Shown here in pieces: positions 31,706-41,299 of a stretch of DNA of 64,000 bases (positions are counted from its first letter, which is position 1; every line of letters begins with the position of its first letter). A model generated the notes under the pieces. That model had not been told where the DNA came from. It saw nothing but the letters and a program-made list of their open reading frames with translations, and did not search any database. The position numbers were made by a program, and so were the translations under genes. The stretch comes from Puccinia triticina (Eukaryota; Basidiomycota; Pucciniomycetes; Pucciniales; Pucciniaceae), in the NCBI RefSeq assembly GCF_026914185.1, contig NC_070569.1, positions 4,402,001 through 4,466,000 of the forward strand. The letters are read 5' to 3'.

Positions 31706-33238
31706 TCATCTGATCAATCTTTGATCTGGACCCTTTGTTTCAAAAAAATAATCAAAATTGGAATAGAAGAGCATTGTGCCAATCAATTTCCTTAAGGTTC
31801 CAAAATGATTTTTTGGATTTACAATCCCACTTCTCAGCACTTTTCCTTTGAAATCAATCCAGTATTCTAGGAAATGAAAAGACATTGAAACAATTCCCTT
31901 CATCTTGTGAGAGAATAGGAAGTGATGTGATTTTTCTAAATCCAGCATTTGAAACACCTTTTGTGCCCATGGGAAACTTTCAATCAAATCTTTGTCTCCT
32001 TTTTGAATTTTGCTCCACATTTTTGCAAAGACATACAATATTTCTTTTATTTCACCAACTGTGATTTGGTCGTGCTTGAGTTCCTTAAATAGAGAAAGGT
32101 AGACTATAACCAAGACTGTGGCTGTCTTTGTTAAATCTTCAATAAATTTGACTGCACTTTCAAGTCTCTGCTCTACATAAATTGTTGTGTGATCATTTGT
32201 GGCTCTTCTGAGCTTGGATATCAGTTCAATAGTTAATTTACCCAAAATATCATTTTTGTAGACTGAATAATTTTCGAGGTGAAGTTTTTGGTTTGACAAA
32301 CTTAAAGCAATCTCAAGAAGTATTTTTCCACGTTGATCTGGATTTATTTCTTTAGGGAAATCAATCATTGAGGATCTGTGATATTTCTTAAGAATGTGTG
32401 TTGCATATTTTCTTGGTATCCAAATGACATGGCTATCATAATACTTCTCCTTCTTGAAACTGTTTATATTGTTGAGAATTTTTCTAAGCATGAGATCTCC
32501 CTGAGAAACTCCTGTAGTGAAGGTTTTAAGTTTAACTTGATCTCCTGGATTTACTTTCAAAAAAGTCAAAAGATCAATATCAAGCCATTCCTGTGTTTTC
32601 TGATTTGTGCCTGAGGCTGATGCTTTGGTCCCTTCCAATTCAAGGTTAAATATATTTTCTGTGGCTTTTTCTGGTTCTATGGCCCCTTCCTTGACTTTTT
32701 TGGGGTTTGCAGATGCATTGCTTGTGCTTGAAACTACTCTCTTGATGTCGTGAGAAAGGACTTGTATCTCCTTTGATTCATCCAAGCATAATTTCTTTCC
32801 TTTGTATTGTGAGTGAATCCTCTGTTTCCTTTTCTGGCAACTAGAGTTAAAAGTTTCTTTGAAGGTAACAGGTTGATACTGGATGTTGGTTGGGAACAAT
32901 GGGTTTTCTGGATCATCTTTGAAGGCAATTGGATCTATTTCTAAGGGAAGGAATGAAGATGAAGGTTGCAAAGAACAGAGAGGCTCCTCCTCTTTTAAAC
33001 AATCATTAACTGGAAGCTCATTTAAATCAAAAATATTGAATCTGTTAGAGACTCTTTCATGAGCCTGAGGTTGAAGTTCATGGGCTAAGAGAAATAAGGA
33101 TTGGCTTCTTAGAAGGTATGTGAAGTATAATTGAATTATGTGGGACCTCATTTTTATTTCTCCTGAAATTGAGTAGAGGACCCAAGAGTTAGAGTTCAGA
33201 GTGAAGCACACACAATTTTTGTTTGTGTTGTGGCACAT
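31706..33238 (-). CDS. Rust hypothetical protein, possibly secreted, with DLNxxP motif
   Basis: A single uninterrupted frame of 510 codons from the first ATG (33,238), or 481 from a second ATG at 33,151 (residue 30). The second start gives a hydrophobic N-terminus (MRSHIIQLYF...SLFLLAHE) that could be a signal peptide; I favour it weakly. Soon after comes FDLNELPVND (residues 70-79), matching the DLNxxP form of the plant EAR repression motif. Residues about 155-225 are Lys/Ser-rich and low in structure. From about residue 245 there is a helical domain with conserved-looking Trp, Lys and Leu. No known domain is recognised, and few Cys are present. Flanks are AT-rich with no neighbouring gene within 2 kb. 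Whether it is secreted is inference. Confidence 0.7.
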   Translation of the reverse strand: MCHNTNKNCVCFTLNSNSWVLYSISGEIKMRSHIIQLYFTYLLRSQSLFLLAHELQPQAHERVSNRFNIFDLNELPVNDCLKEEEPLCSLQPSSSFLPLEIDPIAFKDDPENPLFPTNIQYQPVTFKETFNSSCQKRKQRIHSQYKGKKLCLDESKEIQVLSHDIKRVVSSTSNASANPKKVKEGAIEPEKATENIFNLELEGTKASASGTNQKTQEWLDIDLLTFLKVNPGDQVKLKTFTTGVSQGDLMLRKILNNINSFKKEKYYDSHVIWIPRKYATHILKKYHRSSMIDFPKEINPDQRGKILLEIALSLSNQKLHLENYSVYKNDILGKLTIELISKLRRATNDHTTIYVEQRLESAVKFIEDLTKTATVLVIVYLSLFKELKHDQITVGEIKEILYVFAKMWSKIQKGDKDLIESFPWAQKVFQMLDLEKSHHFLFSHKMKGIVSMSFHFLEYWIDFKGKVLRSGIVNPKNHFGTLRKLIGTMLFYSNFDYFFETKGPDQRLIR

Positions 33239-34939
33239 CCTCCAGAGAAACTTTTAACTAGCAAAAATATAGGCATGAAACCAGAATTTGTTTCAAACAT
33301 CACATAATTGTACAGATATATTTTTCCAATACATATAGGTTTGATTCAAAATCCAACACTATATACTCTAGAGTAGCAACACCTGGAATGGATAGATTCC
33401 AGGGTTTGGGATTGTTGTAATGAGAGACAAATTGAAAAATTGTAGCAATTAAAACAGAGTTTCAGTGAGGTCTGGATTATTCAGTATTTCTAATAAAAAG
33501 TATCTGTGCTGATGGGGGGAAGGGGTAAAAAGTGCCTTTCACTTTTTGAAACCTCTTTTCTAGGAGGGACTTGAAGTTGTGCATATGTACAGTGCTCTAT
33601 CAAATGTTAGTAGCTGTTCAACAGGTCTACCCCCTCTAACCCTGGTCATAAAACAACTGCTAGGGACCTGTAAATAATCCATGACTTCTGATTCAAGACT
33701 CAAGAGCCTCAAGTACATTGTAAAATTTCTTATTTCTGTGCATGGCCAAATTTGCCAGCCAAACTCAGAATCTTGGCTTTGCCAAAGGGGGCAATACTAA
33801 CTTTGTGCTTAGCACAAGTCCCTTGCCTGGTGGGGGGCCTAGTGCAAAAGGCCTTACACAAAGTGCAACCTCCCAATTCAGGGAGGGACTTACATGCAAT
33901 CCCTGTTTTTTGCCATGGGCGTGAGAGCCCCAGATACAGTTTGAGTTTTTTGCAGATGGCCAGCTTTGGCCCCTCAAGAACCCACTTCCCACAGGAACTG
34001 GCCCCCGCCCCCGCAACAGTTGAAAAGTGCACCTCCCCTCTTCAAAACGGCGACCGTCACCGCAAGATAGCTCTTGGTTCATGGCCTGGAGAGCAGTTAG
34101 AAAAAGGTCTCTTTTTGAGATGCAGGTCAGCTGATGTAAGCAAGAATGCATTATTCTACTGCCTTTCAATAGATTGAGACAGTTTTTGATACAAAGCCAT
34201 ATGTATTTATGATTTTTTTTTCTCTCAATATGGTTTGCTTTTCTTGGTGTTTGAAAACTTCAAATGCAAGGATCAAGCCTTATATTGGCAGCTACAGGGC
34301 CTAAATTGTATCAGAAGAAGTGCACTCACAAGCACTTCTTAAGTCCAGATGGGCAACCTCAGCAGGCTGATTGTTGATCTACAAAAAAGGAAAAAAAAAA
34401 AAAAAGTGAAAAAGAAACCAATACAGGCTGATATTCCTGGGGCTCTCAGGCCAGATACAGGTTTTTGCAGGTAAGCCTCTCTGTGAGACAGAGACCCTGC
34501 GGGGCTGCCTCACTGGGAGGCTTTGTTCAAACTTGTGGAAGTCCCTCTTCTGCGGGGGGGGGGGGGGCAGCCCTGGTTGCAGAGCAACCCCTACAAAGGA
34601 GGGACTTGAGTCTAAAACTGACTTAAATACAACCGCGTCACGGTTGGCCAGTTCTGGTGTAGCCAACCTTTGGACGGCTGAACCTCCTGTACATCCATCT
34701 CACCGGAGGTAGAAAGTTGGGTCAGAGATAGAGGAGGATGATGCAGATCTTCTCATCCACTTTTCAAAAGAAAATATTGAAAATTGGACCAGCAGGGATT
34801 TTTGCAAGATCACAAAAATCCGAGAATCTGACTCTTCAAGATTGAACTGAAGTTGATTCTTGGCTTCTCAATCAGGATCCCTCCAAAATTTTTCTGTTTA
34901 CTATCCTGGGATGGCCATCTTGTCCTCTATTGATTACAC
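33239..34939. other. No supported gene
   Basis: Frames at plus 33,752-34,177 and minus 33,765-34,169 overlap on opposite strands, lack domains and are probably chance ORFs. A G-run lies at about 34,554-34,567. Words around CCAGATACAG...TTTTTTGCAG recur at about 33,938 and 34,452, suggesting a dispersed repeat. Confidence 0.35.
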
Positions 34940-34967
34940 TAGAGGCCAAGGCGGCTTCGCCGCTGCA
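34940..34967 (+). repeat. Dispersed 28-bp hairpin motif, copy C
   Basis: Identical to copy B (25,012-25,039) over the 28 bases by eye, including the GCGGC-TTC-GCCGC hairpin. Flanks differ from copies A and B. Confidence 0.8.
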
Positions 34968-35009
34968 GATTTCAGGTTCAGTCCTATAGTCTTGTGCTTA
35001 ATCTCCCTT

Positions 35010-35044
35010 CAAGTATGTGGTGTGAAGTTCACACCACATACTTG
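35010..35044. repeat. Perfect 35-base palindrome
   Basis: The 17-base arms CAAGTATGTGGTGTGAA and TTCACACCACATACTTG flank a single G. It lies 43 bp after motif copy C in otherwise unremarkable sequence. Confidence 0.95.
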
Positions 35045-35635
35045 GCCCATGCAGCCCCCAAATCTCTCAGACTTCCCACTCTTCATCTCCCTTGAGACAC
35101 CTCCCCTGAGTTTCCCTCCCTGGGGAGGATCACCCTACCCAGTACCCACCCACCCACCTGAATCAAGTTCAATAAAAATCAACTTTTTTTTCTACGCCTC
35201 TTTATAGATTGGTCTTGAACTTCCTACTATCATCAACTTTCTGATTTAGGATTGCTTGTGACCTAGCGATTCATGGCATGAGGGAATATGAGGGCACAAT
35301 TATGTGTTGGTAGCTTAGTTTCCTTAGGTGCTACAATATGTTTATTGCAACTTCACATGGAGTTGAGCTGGACCCTTGAAAATTAATGCTTGATCCCAAG
35401 GACCATGCTCTTGAGGAAGTGCTTTCAAATTAAACAACACAGAAGTTATTTAACCACCAAAGAGCCTACCTGCGTACAATTTGTTTGTGATTTACATGCT
35501 ATTGGCTCAAATTTATATCCGAACATAGCCAGTTTGGATACCAAACTATGTTTGGAGATGATACTTTTGTGCTTGGTCTTGAGCCTTGATGGATGCTGTC
35601 CTCAAGAAGTTAAGTGCAAGCTAACATGTATGTTG
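35045..35635. other. No gene seen
   Basis: Spacer on the 3' side of the minus-strand phosphatase gene. A short plus frame (35,390-35,653) is unrecognised. Confidence 0.3.
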
Positions 35636-36183
35636 TTAAATTGCGTAAGATGATTGTACAGCTTTCATGACTAATCTGGAATTAATGGGCCTGTAGGTAC
35701 AAGCATTGGCAGCGGCGGAGGCGACCAAGTCGTTTTGGAGCCGTTTGATGCTCCACATGAAGAGGTGGTTTGGCTGAAGGAGGATGTTGAGTCTGTGGGA
35801 GCGGACCATGAGGTACGCGGACATGAGGTCGAGCCGGCAATGTTTCATGACGTGTGCAATGACGATGGAGGCGCTGCGACTGACGCCGACGAGGCAATGC
35901 ACGAGCACCTTTCCCCTGGCGACGCGACAGGCCTCGATGAACGCCATGGCGCGCTCGATGTGCGGCCGGATCAAGTCCATCCCGTCGTCCGCCACGCCCT
36001 TCATGTCCAACATCTCCATAGGTCTGCTCGTCCATTCGTGCCACAGCGAGTTCACAACACGCGGCGTCGGCTGCGAACGGCGCCCCAAAGCGGCCGTTCT
36101 GTTGGTGCTGGTGGTGTGGGGCGAAAAGAATATTCCAAGAAGGCTGCAGGATTTTGCAATGCGGCCACCCGGAATTCCAGTAC
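35636..36183 (-). CDS. Pps1-like dual-specificity phosphatase, C-terminal part
   Basis: The frame carries a dual-specificity phosphatase core: general-acid region MLDMKGVADDGMD, then helix RPHIERAMAFIEACR, P-loop VHCLVGVSRSAS with the catalytic Cys and Arg, then AHVMKH, AYLMVRSHRLNILLQP and a final FMW. The ADDG segment, the HCxVGVSRSA loop and the RxRRLNxxxQP block are those of fungal Pps1, which dephosphorylates Tyr/Ser/Thr and affects S-phase progression in yeast. The exon has no upstream ATG; an acceptor TTATTGTTCAG at about 36,184-36,194 is a plausible start of the last exon. Upstream minus-strand sequence has another possible exon ending in a donor near 36,640 (after MFEVLLG), but I could not join the two. 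Pps1 proteins are normally several hundred residues longer, so this is a terminal exon or a truncated gene. Confidence 0.7.
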
Positions 36184-36190
36184 TGAACAA

Positions 36191-38013
36191 TAAAACAGAG
36201 GAATTGGATGGCCTGCAGACTTTACCAATGTCGCCTCACCTGTCTTTTTTGAGGCCCAATGTTAAACCCAAGTTCTCCCCATCACCCTTGAGATCCTTGT
36301 TCACATGATTCATCGCCGCGATAGAGACTGAAAACAGTCACCGGCTCGACTCCCAGGAGCCAATGGAGCTTACCAAGTGCGAAGGCGCGGTGCGTGGTGG
36401 ACAATTGCCGAGATGATTGTGTTGGCCAACGTCAAGGCCGAGTGCAAGCATTGGATCAGCGGAAGAACACAATGACTGGCGGAAGGGCGCTGGGGGGCTT
36501 GGAAGATGGACAAGGCTGAACGGGATCTTTGGGAACCGGAGAAGCAGGGAGGCCAGTCAGGGAAAAGAGAAGATCGACGACGAGTCCCATCAGATGACGC
36601 TGGTCGATGCGCGCAAAAACAAAAACAAAAGACTCACCTAGCAGCACCTCAAACATTAGCCCAAAATGAGTTGAACCCGACATTGTCGGGTGATCTTGTG
36701 TGATGGCTGGCGGCGGTGGGGTTTGGAGTGAAGGCACGAGATTTGGAGTGTACGGGCGGTGTGGAGTGATGGGTGGGGATATCGGACAAGTGAAAGTCGC
36801 GCGGGATTGAAGCCGGTTTCAAGCCAGCGGGATTCCAGACATCTGGCAGGGATTCTCAGTCTACGACTGGGCTCGCGTGCACGTGCAAGCCCAGTCTAAC
36901 ACTGGCTGGTTGGAGGTTACATAGGTCCTGGAGACCTGGTTGTGTTCTCAATGGTGAGCCCAGCACCATTGGATTCTGGGCTTCCCAGCGCCGCGGTAGA
37001 TTGTGGCTGGGGTGAAGTGTATTTAAGGGTGCTTGTCGGTAGGAGTCCTAGTTTGCCGAGTATCTCGCAACGGTTGGGAGGCTTGCGGTGGCAGTCTTTG
37101 TGTTTTCTTGCGATGGGTGACGGTCAGGAAAGAGAAGTGAGGGTGGAGGGTGCGCCTATAAATAGAGCGGCCTCTGGCAAAGTGGAATCGCCAGTCAACT
37201 CGCTGTGCTGCACTTCCAGCCAGTGAGTTGACTCAAGCCCCTCCGCTGCTGCGTTTGCACAGTTTGAGGGTGAAAGGTGATGACCCCCCTTTGCAACTTG
37301 CCTTAAATGCGGCGCGCTGGGGGTCATCTGCCCAATACTTGCACCCTCTCTAGAAGAGGATGGGTATTGGGCTGGGTGTTTTTTTGGGCTGTTTTTTATT
37401 TTTATTTTTTTATTTTGATTATTTTGTAGGGGAAACCCTTGATTTTTGTTTTTGTGATTGTCTGTCTTTAATAAACTCAGATAAGGAATGGTTTGGTTTG
37501 AAGAAAAAAAAAAAAGTCATGTTGGACTAAAATTAGCCTGTAAAAAATCCTACACATACAATTTTTGAAAAATTCAAAATCCTTCTTGATGGGGATGAAG
37601 ACCTCCATCTTGGGCACACCCTGCCCACAATTATTATCCACTAGGTGGTTGTGTATATTCTTTATTATTTTTCACAAAAAAAAGAACCTCACACCATGAA
37701 AAAACTGAGGGTACTAGGTGGTAGGTGATGTGAAGCCAACTCCAGCCTTGACTTTAGCCATAAACTCATGGACAAGGGGTAGAACCCCCTGATGATGATC
37801 AAAGGGGCCATTGTCATTCAAAGGGAGCAAAGTTGGATTCCCACTGGAATTTCAGCATATGTTACTGAATGTCACCTGACACCTATTCACATCAATTTTT
37901 TCATGGTGTCAGAAGCCCAACCGTGACACGCGAGCATGTGTGTTTTATTCACATTAAGCCTCTCCCACACTTCATGCGTCCGACGGAGAGGCTATCCTCT
38001 TTGGGGGAGCAAG
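36191..38013. other. Upstream region of the phosphatase; LTR-type remnants
   Basis: 36,240-36,700 may hold further phosphatase exons on the minus strand. 36,780-37,330 has no recognised gene. 37,380-37,440 is T-rich. At 37,904-37,916 the sequence TGGTGTCAGAAGC directly after a CA resembles a retrotransposon primer-binding site, and TTGGGGGAG at about 38,001-38,009 resembles a polypurine tract, so a deleted LTR element may have been the landing site of the TRIM at 38,014. Confidence 0.35.
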
Positions 38014-38608
38014 TGTTATGGCCTGGTGTTATACCTCTCCGGGGGAGAGTTGATGCCCGCTACAATTGTGTAGTCGGGTGGTACCTTTTCTTCCTTCCCC
38101 AGGGTTTTTACAGGTTATGAGTCCAGTGTTGCCTCTGTTGCGTGTTCAATTCCCATTGCCTACATCTTGCACGTGTCACACCTCCCCAGCTTGTTACCCT
38201 CACATAACATGGCATAACTGTGTTAGCTACTCCTAGTCTCATATATAAGCATATCATTGATTATTGGTTTAGGAGTGTGGTTGCCTTAAAATAGTTCCAT
38301 GGTTCATGGGTGCCAAAAGTCCCATATTAAGATAAAAATAGTATAGTCTTCAAAAATAGCATTAGTATAGTAGCCAGTGTGCGTGAAAGTTGACAGTTAA
38401 CAAGTCTGTTGGGGAGTAACACTTAGATTTGTATGTAGTTTCACACCAGCCCATTTGGTGTCCAATCCAATATCACCTCTGTTATCAGTGATATTGGCTT
38501 GCAGGGGAGTGTTATGGCCTGGTGTTATACCTCTCTGGGGGAGAGTTGATGCCCGCTACAATCGTGTAGTCGGGTGGTACCTTTTCTTCCTTCCCCGGGG
38601 TTTTTACA
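38014..38608 (+). mobile_element. Complete TRIM retroelement, 595 bp
   Basis: Two 99-bp direct repeats, 38,014-38,112 and 38,510-38,608, start TGTTATGGCCTGG and end GGGTTTTTACA, differing at a few bases. Perfect 5-bp target duplications GCAAG stand at 38,009-38,013 and 38,609-38,613. GCAGGGGAG right before the second repeat is a fitting polypurine tract, and GGTTATGAG right after the first may be the primer-binding site. The 397-bp interior has no coding frame. This is the architecture of terminal-repeat retrotransposons in miniature, which need enzymes from other elements. A solo copy sits at 3,230-3,331. Confidence 0.9.
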
Positions 38609-38789
38609 GCAAGGAGACCGACCTCCAAAGAAAGCCGGGGGGTCCCTGCTTGACAGCGTCCCCCCTCCAATAGACTAAGCTAAGTTAGGGCGATAGCGCG
38701 CAAGTCCCTCCTGCCGCACACCCCGCAGCAGCGGGAATTTGGTTCGAGGTCGCAAGCTCTTTGGGTGCCGTTTTTGTATTTCGACAAGA

Positions 38790-39976
38790 ATGGTATTGCG
38801 ACTTAAAGAGTTAGAAGGAGACTTGCAAGGGTTGAGTGGATTCAGTCAGTCGCGCTTCTCCCTGTCAAGAGTCTTCGATAATCCTGACCAAGATGTCCTT
38901 GTTCGGTATCCTTCAAATTTACCAAACGCAGACGCTCCCAAGCTTGAGCTGGAACAATATGTTGAGCATATGTCCATTCATTCCAAAGAACGCCGATAGA
39001 TAAACAGCCCTCCTAACGACAAACGATGGGGTATCTGGACGCGATGTTGGAATAGGTGACCTCTGCCCATCTGGCCTCACGGATGATGTTTACGGCCCAA
39101 TCAACATACGAAGATATTCTGGACAAGAGAGTGCTTGATTTAGGATGTGGATGTGGGATTCTTTCGATCGCTTCGAACCTCCTTGGCTCTGCGTATGTAT
39201 CTACGGAACGACGCCCCAGAGCCTCCGCCAGCCATCCTCAAAACCACTCAACAAAAGAACACGTCTATCCTTCGTTTGATCCAGTTATACTTTGGGCATC
39301 GATCTCGATCCCGACGCTCTCCAAGTTGCCCGGAGCAATCTCGCTTCAATCGACATCTCAGACCCTACAATCGACTTTTTACAGGCCGATTTGAGTAGCC
39401 CTTCGTTTCGCAAACTCTTCGAAACTCGCAATGCCCATCACCCAGAGCCTTTCTTTGATACGGTCGTAAGTTTGGAAGGGGGATTATTCGTGATCTACCT
39501 CTGACCTGGAAGCTCAATAATTCTTTGTATTATTTATATATTGCTTTTGGTTGATGCAGGTGATGAACCCGCCGTTTGGCACCAAAAACAAAGGGATCGA
39601 TATCGTCTTTTTGGAGATAGCCTGCCAAGTCAGTCAATCACCAGCCCTGACGATGTAACTGCGATAACCTTAGCCAGTCAAGATTTTTTTGTTTGGTCTC
39701 CAGATGTCGAAATTCGCTGTTTACTCACTCCACAAGACAAGCACGCGCAAATTTGTTCAGAAAAAGGCCAATGAATACGGGTTTGATGCTGAAGTCGTAG
39801 CCGAAATGAGGGTAAGGATCTCATCTTCCATACAGTGTGGCCTTTCGCTCAGACAGCATACTTACAGAATCTGACTTGGCTGGCTTATCAAGTACGACCT
39901 GCCAAAAACAATGAAGATTCACAAGCAAAAAACTTTAGACATTGCAGTGGATTTTTGGAGATTCCAAAGGATTTAA
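38790..39976 (+). CDS. METTL5: METTL5-type 18S rRNA N6-adenosine methyltransferase
   Basis: Six exons by splice signals and conservation: 38,790-38,960, 39,056-39,192, 39,285-39,465, 39,560-39,628, 39,704-39,811 and 39,893-39,976, all GT-AG, phases consistent, giving 249 residues. The protein opens RLKELEGDLQ, has EQYVTSAHLASRMMFT, the SAM-binding DLGCGCG (residues 85-91), GIDLDPDAL, the catalytic NPPF (166-169) within VMNPPFGTKNKG, AVYSLHKTSTR and the C-terminal YDLPKTMKIHKQK. All are hallmarks of METTL5, which with Trm112 methylates one adenosine of 18S rRNA. It is about 40 residues longer than the human protein, mainly from an insert after GFSQSRFSL. It ends 94 bp from the end of the convergent reductase gene. 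Apparently intact. Confidence 0.93.
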
Positions 39977-40070
39977 GTAATAATTACTCCCAAGTTTGCG
40001 AGCCAATCGCGACTACGTACGCGCTCCTTCCTAACGGGACCGAAAAGCATTATAGACAGCGCTTTCATGT

Positions 40071-41299
40071 TTATAATTTGACCACCTGATCACTCGAATA
40101 ACCTAACGTTTTCAGCATTCCCCCTATGTCACCCTGTGAGTTATATCCAGGACCCTTGCAACCAGCTACCGCGCATATTAAACTGTAATAATAGTCCATG
40201 CTTTCAATCACCAAGTTTTGTCTAAAATAATATCTATTGCTTGCTTTCTCACCTGTCTGGCCCACAAACGATGATCATTTTCTTCTTGTTGGAGTTATTA
40301 CTTCCCACCCATTTTCTAATGTCTGATAGTTCCAAACGCCCCACCTTATCTATCAGCTTGCTTGAAACCTGGTTTGAAGCTTGATCCGCAACAAGTAACT
40401 TGAAGTTCATCGATTCCGGGTATGCTGATTGATAGCTTTGTATTTCGTCTAAAAGGTACGCGGATTCCAAGGAACGTGCTAGATAGATGAGTTGGAAGTT
40501 GGGTAAGCCAACTGGTGTTTGAGGACTGAGTGGCTGAAAGGTCCGACGGAGAAGTTGGATTGCCGGGGTGATTCCGGTTCCCGCAGCGATCTGAAGCCGC
40601 AGACAGAGATCCTAATCACACGATGGTCGAAGAATCTGAAGCTGGTGGGACCTGATCACGTACGAATACTAGTTCATCTATTTCGCCCTTCGGATACCAC
40701 CACGTCGGAACTGGTCCTCTGATCTCAAGCTGGTTCCCCGGTGTCTTGATGTGGTGCAAATAAGTAGACATGTCTCCGTCCTGATATCTCTTGACGAGTA
40801 ACTCGATCGTGGATTTGTCCTCCGTTCGATCAGTGGGATCCTTCGGACCTTGGGGTGGAGTGATGGATGAAAGGGGTGTATAGGGCCGTTCGATCTGGAC
40901 TGCGGGATGTTTGACGTAGACAGACTCGATGTAAAATGGGCTGTCAACAGGTTCTAGAGCTGGAAGGGAGACATCTATCCCGATCAAGGCTGCATCAGCA
41001 GTGAGAAGCTTGGAGTTACTGATGTGAAAGGGTCGATATCGATCTGCTTTCATCTCCTCATCCCTCGAAGGTGAACGATAATAAGCCCAGACTGTTCCTG
41101 AGGCTACCAAGAGCACTGAAGCGGCGATGAAACTGCGAGGGTTCTGGGCAAAGGCTGGCCTGAGCCGAACTGATAATTTGCTGGAATCCGATTGGGAGTA
41201 TCGTAGTCTCAGCTCATGAGGATGCGGCCGCGTTCTCGGTGGAAAGAGGGTCGTTGTGCAGCCTCGAGCCAGTCGTCGGGAGTTGGATAGGATGGCCAT
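40071..41299 (-). CDS. Mitochondrial Cyc2/cytochrome-b5-reductase-like flavoprotein
   Basis: Three exons: 41,299-40,664, 40,590-40,253 and 40,182-40,071, with GT-AG introns and matching phases; 361 residues. The ATG at 41,299 is chosen because it starts an Arg/Ser-rich, acid-poor presequence (MAILSNSRRLARG). A single membrane segment follows (about residues 57-73, FIAASVLLVASGTVWAYY). The FAD-binding part shows RPYTPL (138-143), VKRYQDGDMSTYL and RGPVPTWWY. The NAD(P)H-binding part shows AAGTGITPAIQLLRR (about 214-228) and a C-terminal VCGPDS (about 320-325). This is the ferredoxin-reductase fold of NADH-cytochrome b5 reductases. The N-terminal anchor and RY-P-SG-like block suggest yeast Cyc2, an inner-membrane flavoprotein for haem reduction in cytochrome c maturation; an Mcr1-type reductase is the alternative. 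Convergent with METTL5. Confidence 0.85.

Noticed and set aside
33752..34177. 141-codon plus-strand ORF
   Set aside because: An equally long ORF lies on the opposite strand over the same bases; there is no domain, and the GC bias explains both.
38140..38160. tRNA B-box-like GTTCAATTCCC inside the TRIM
   Set aside because: No matching A-box or cloverleaf could be formed around it.
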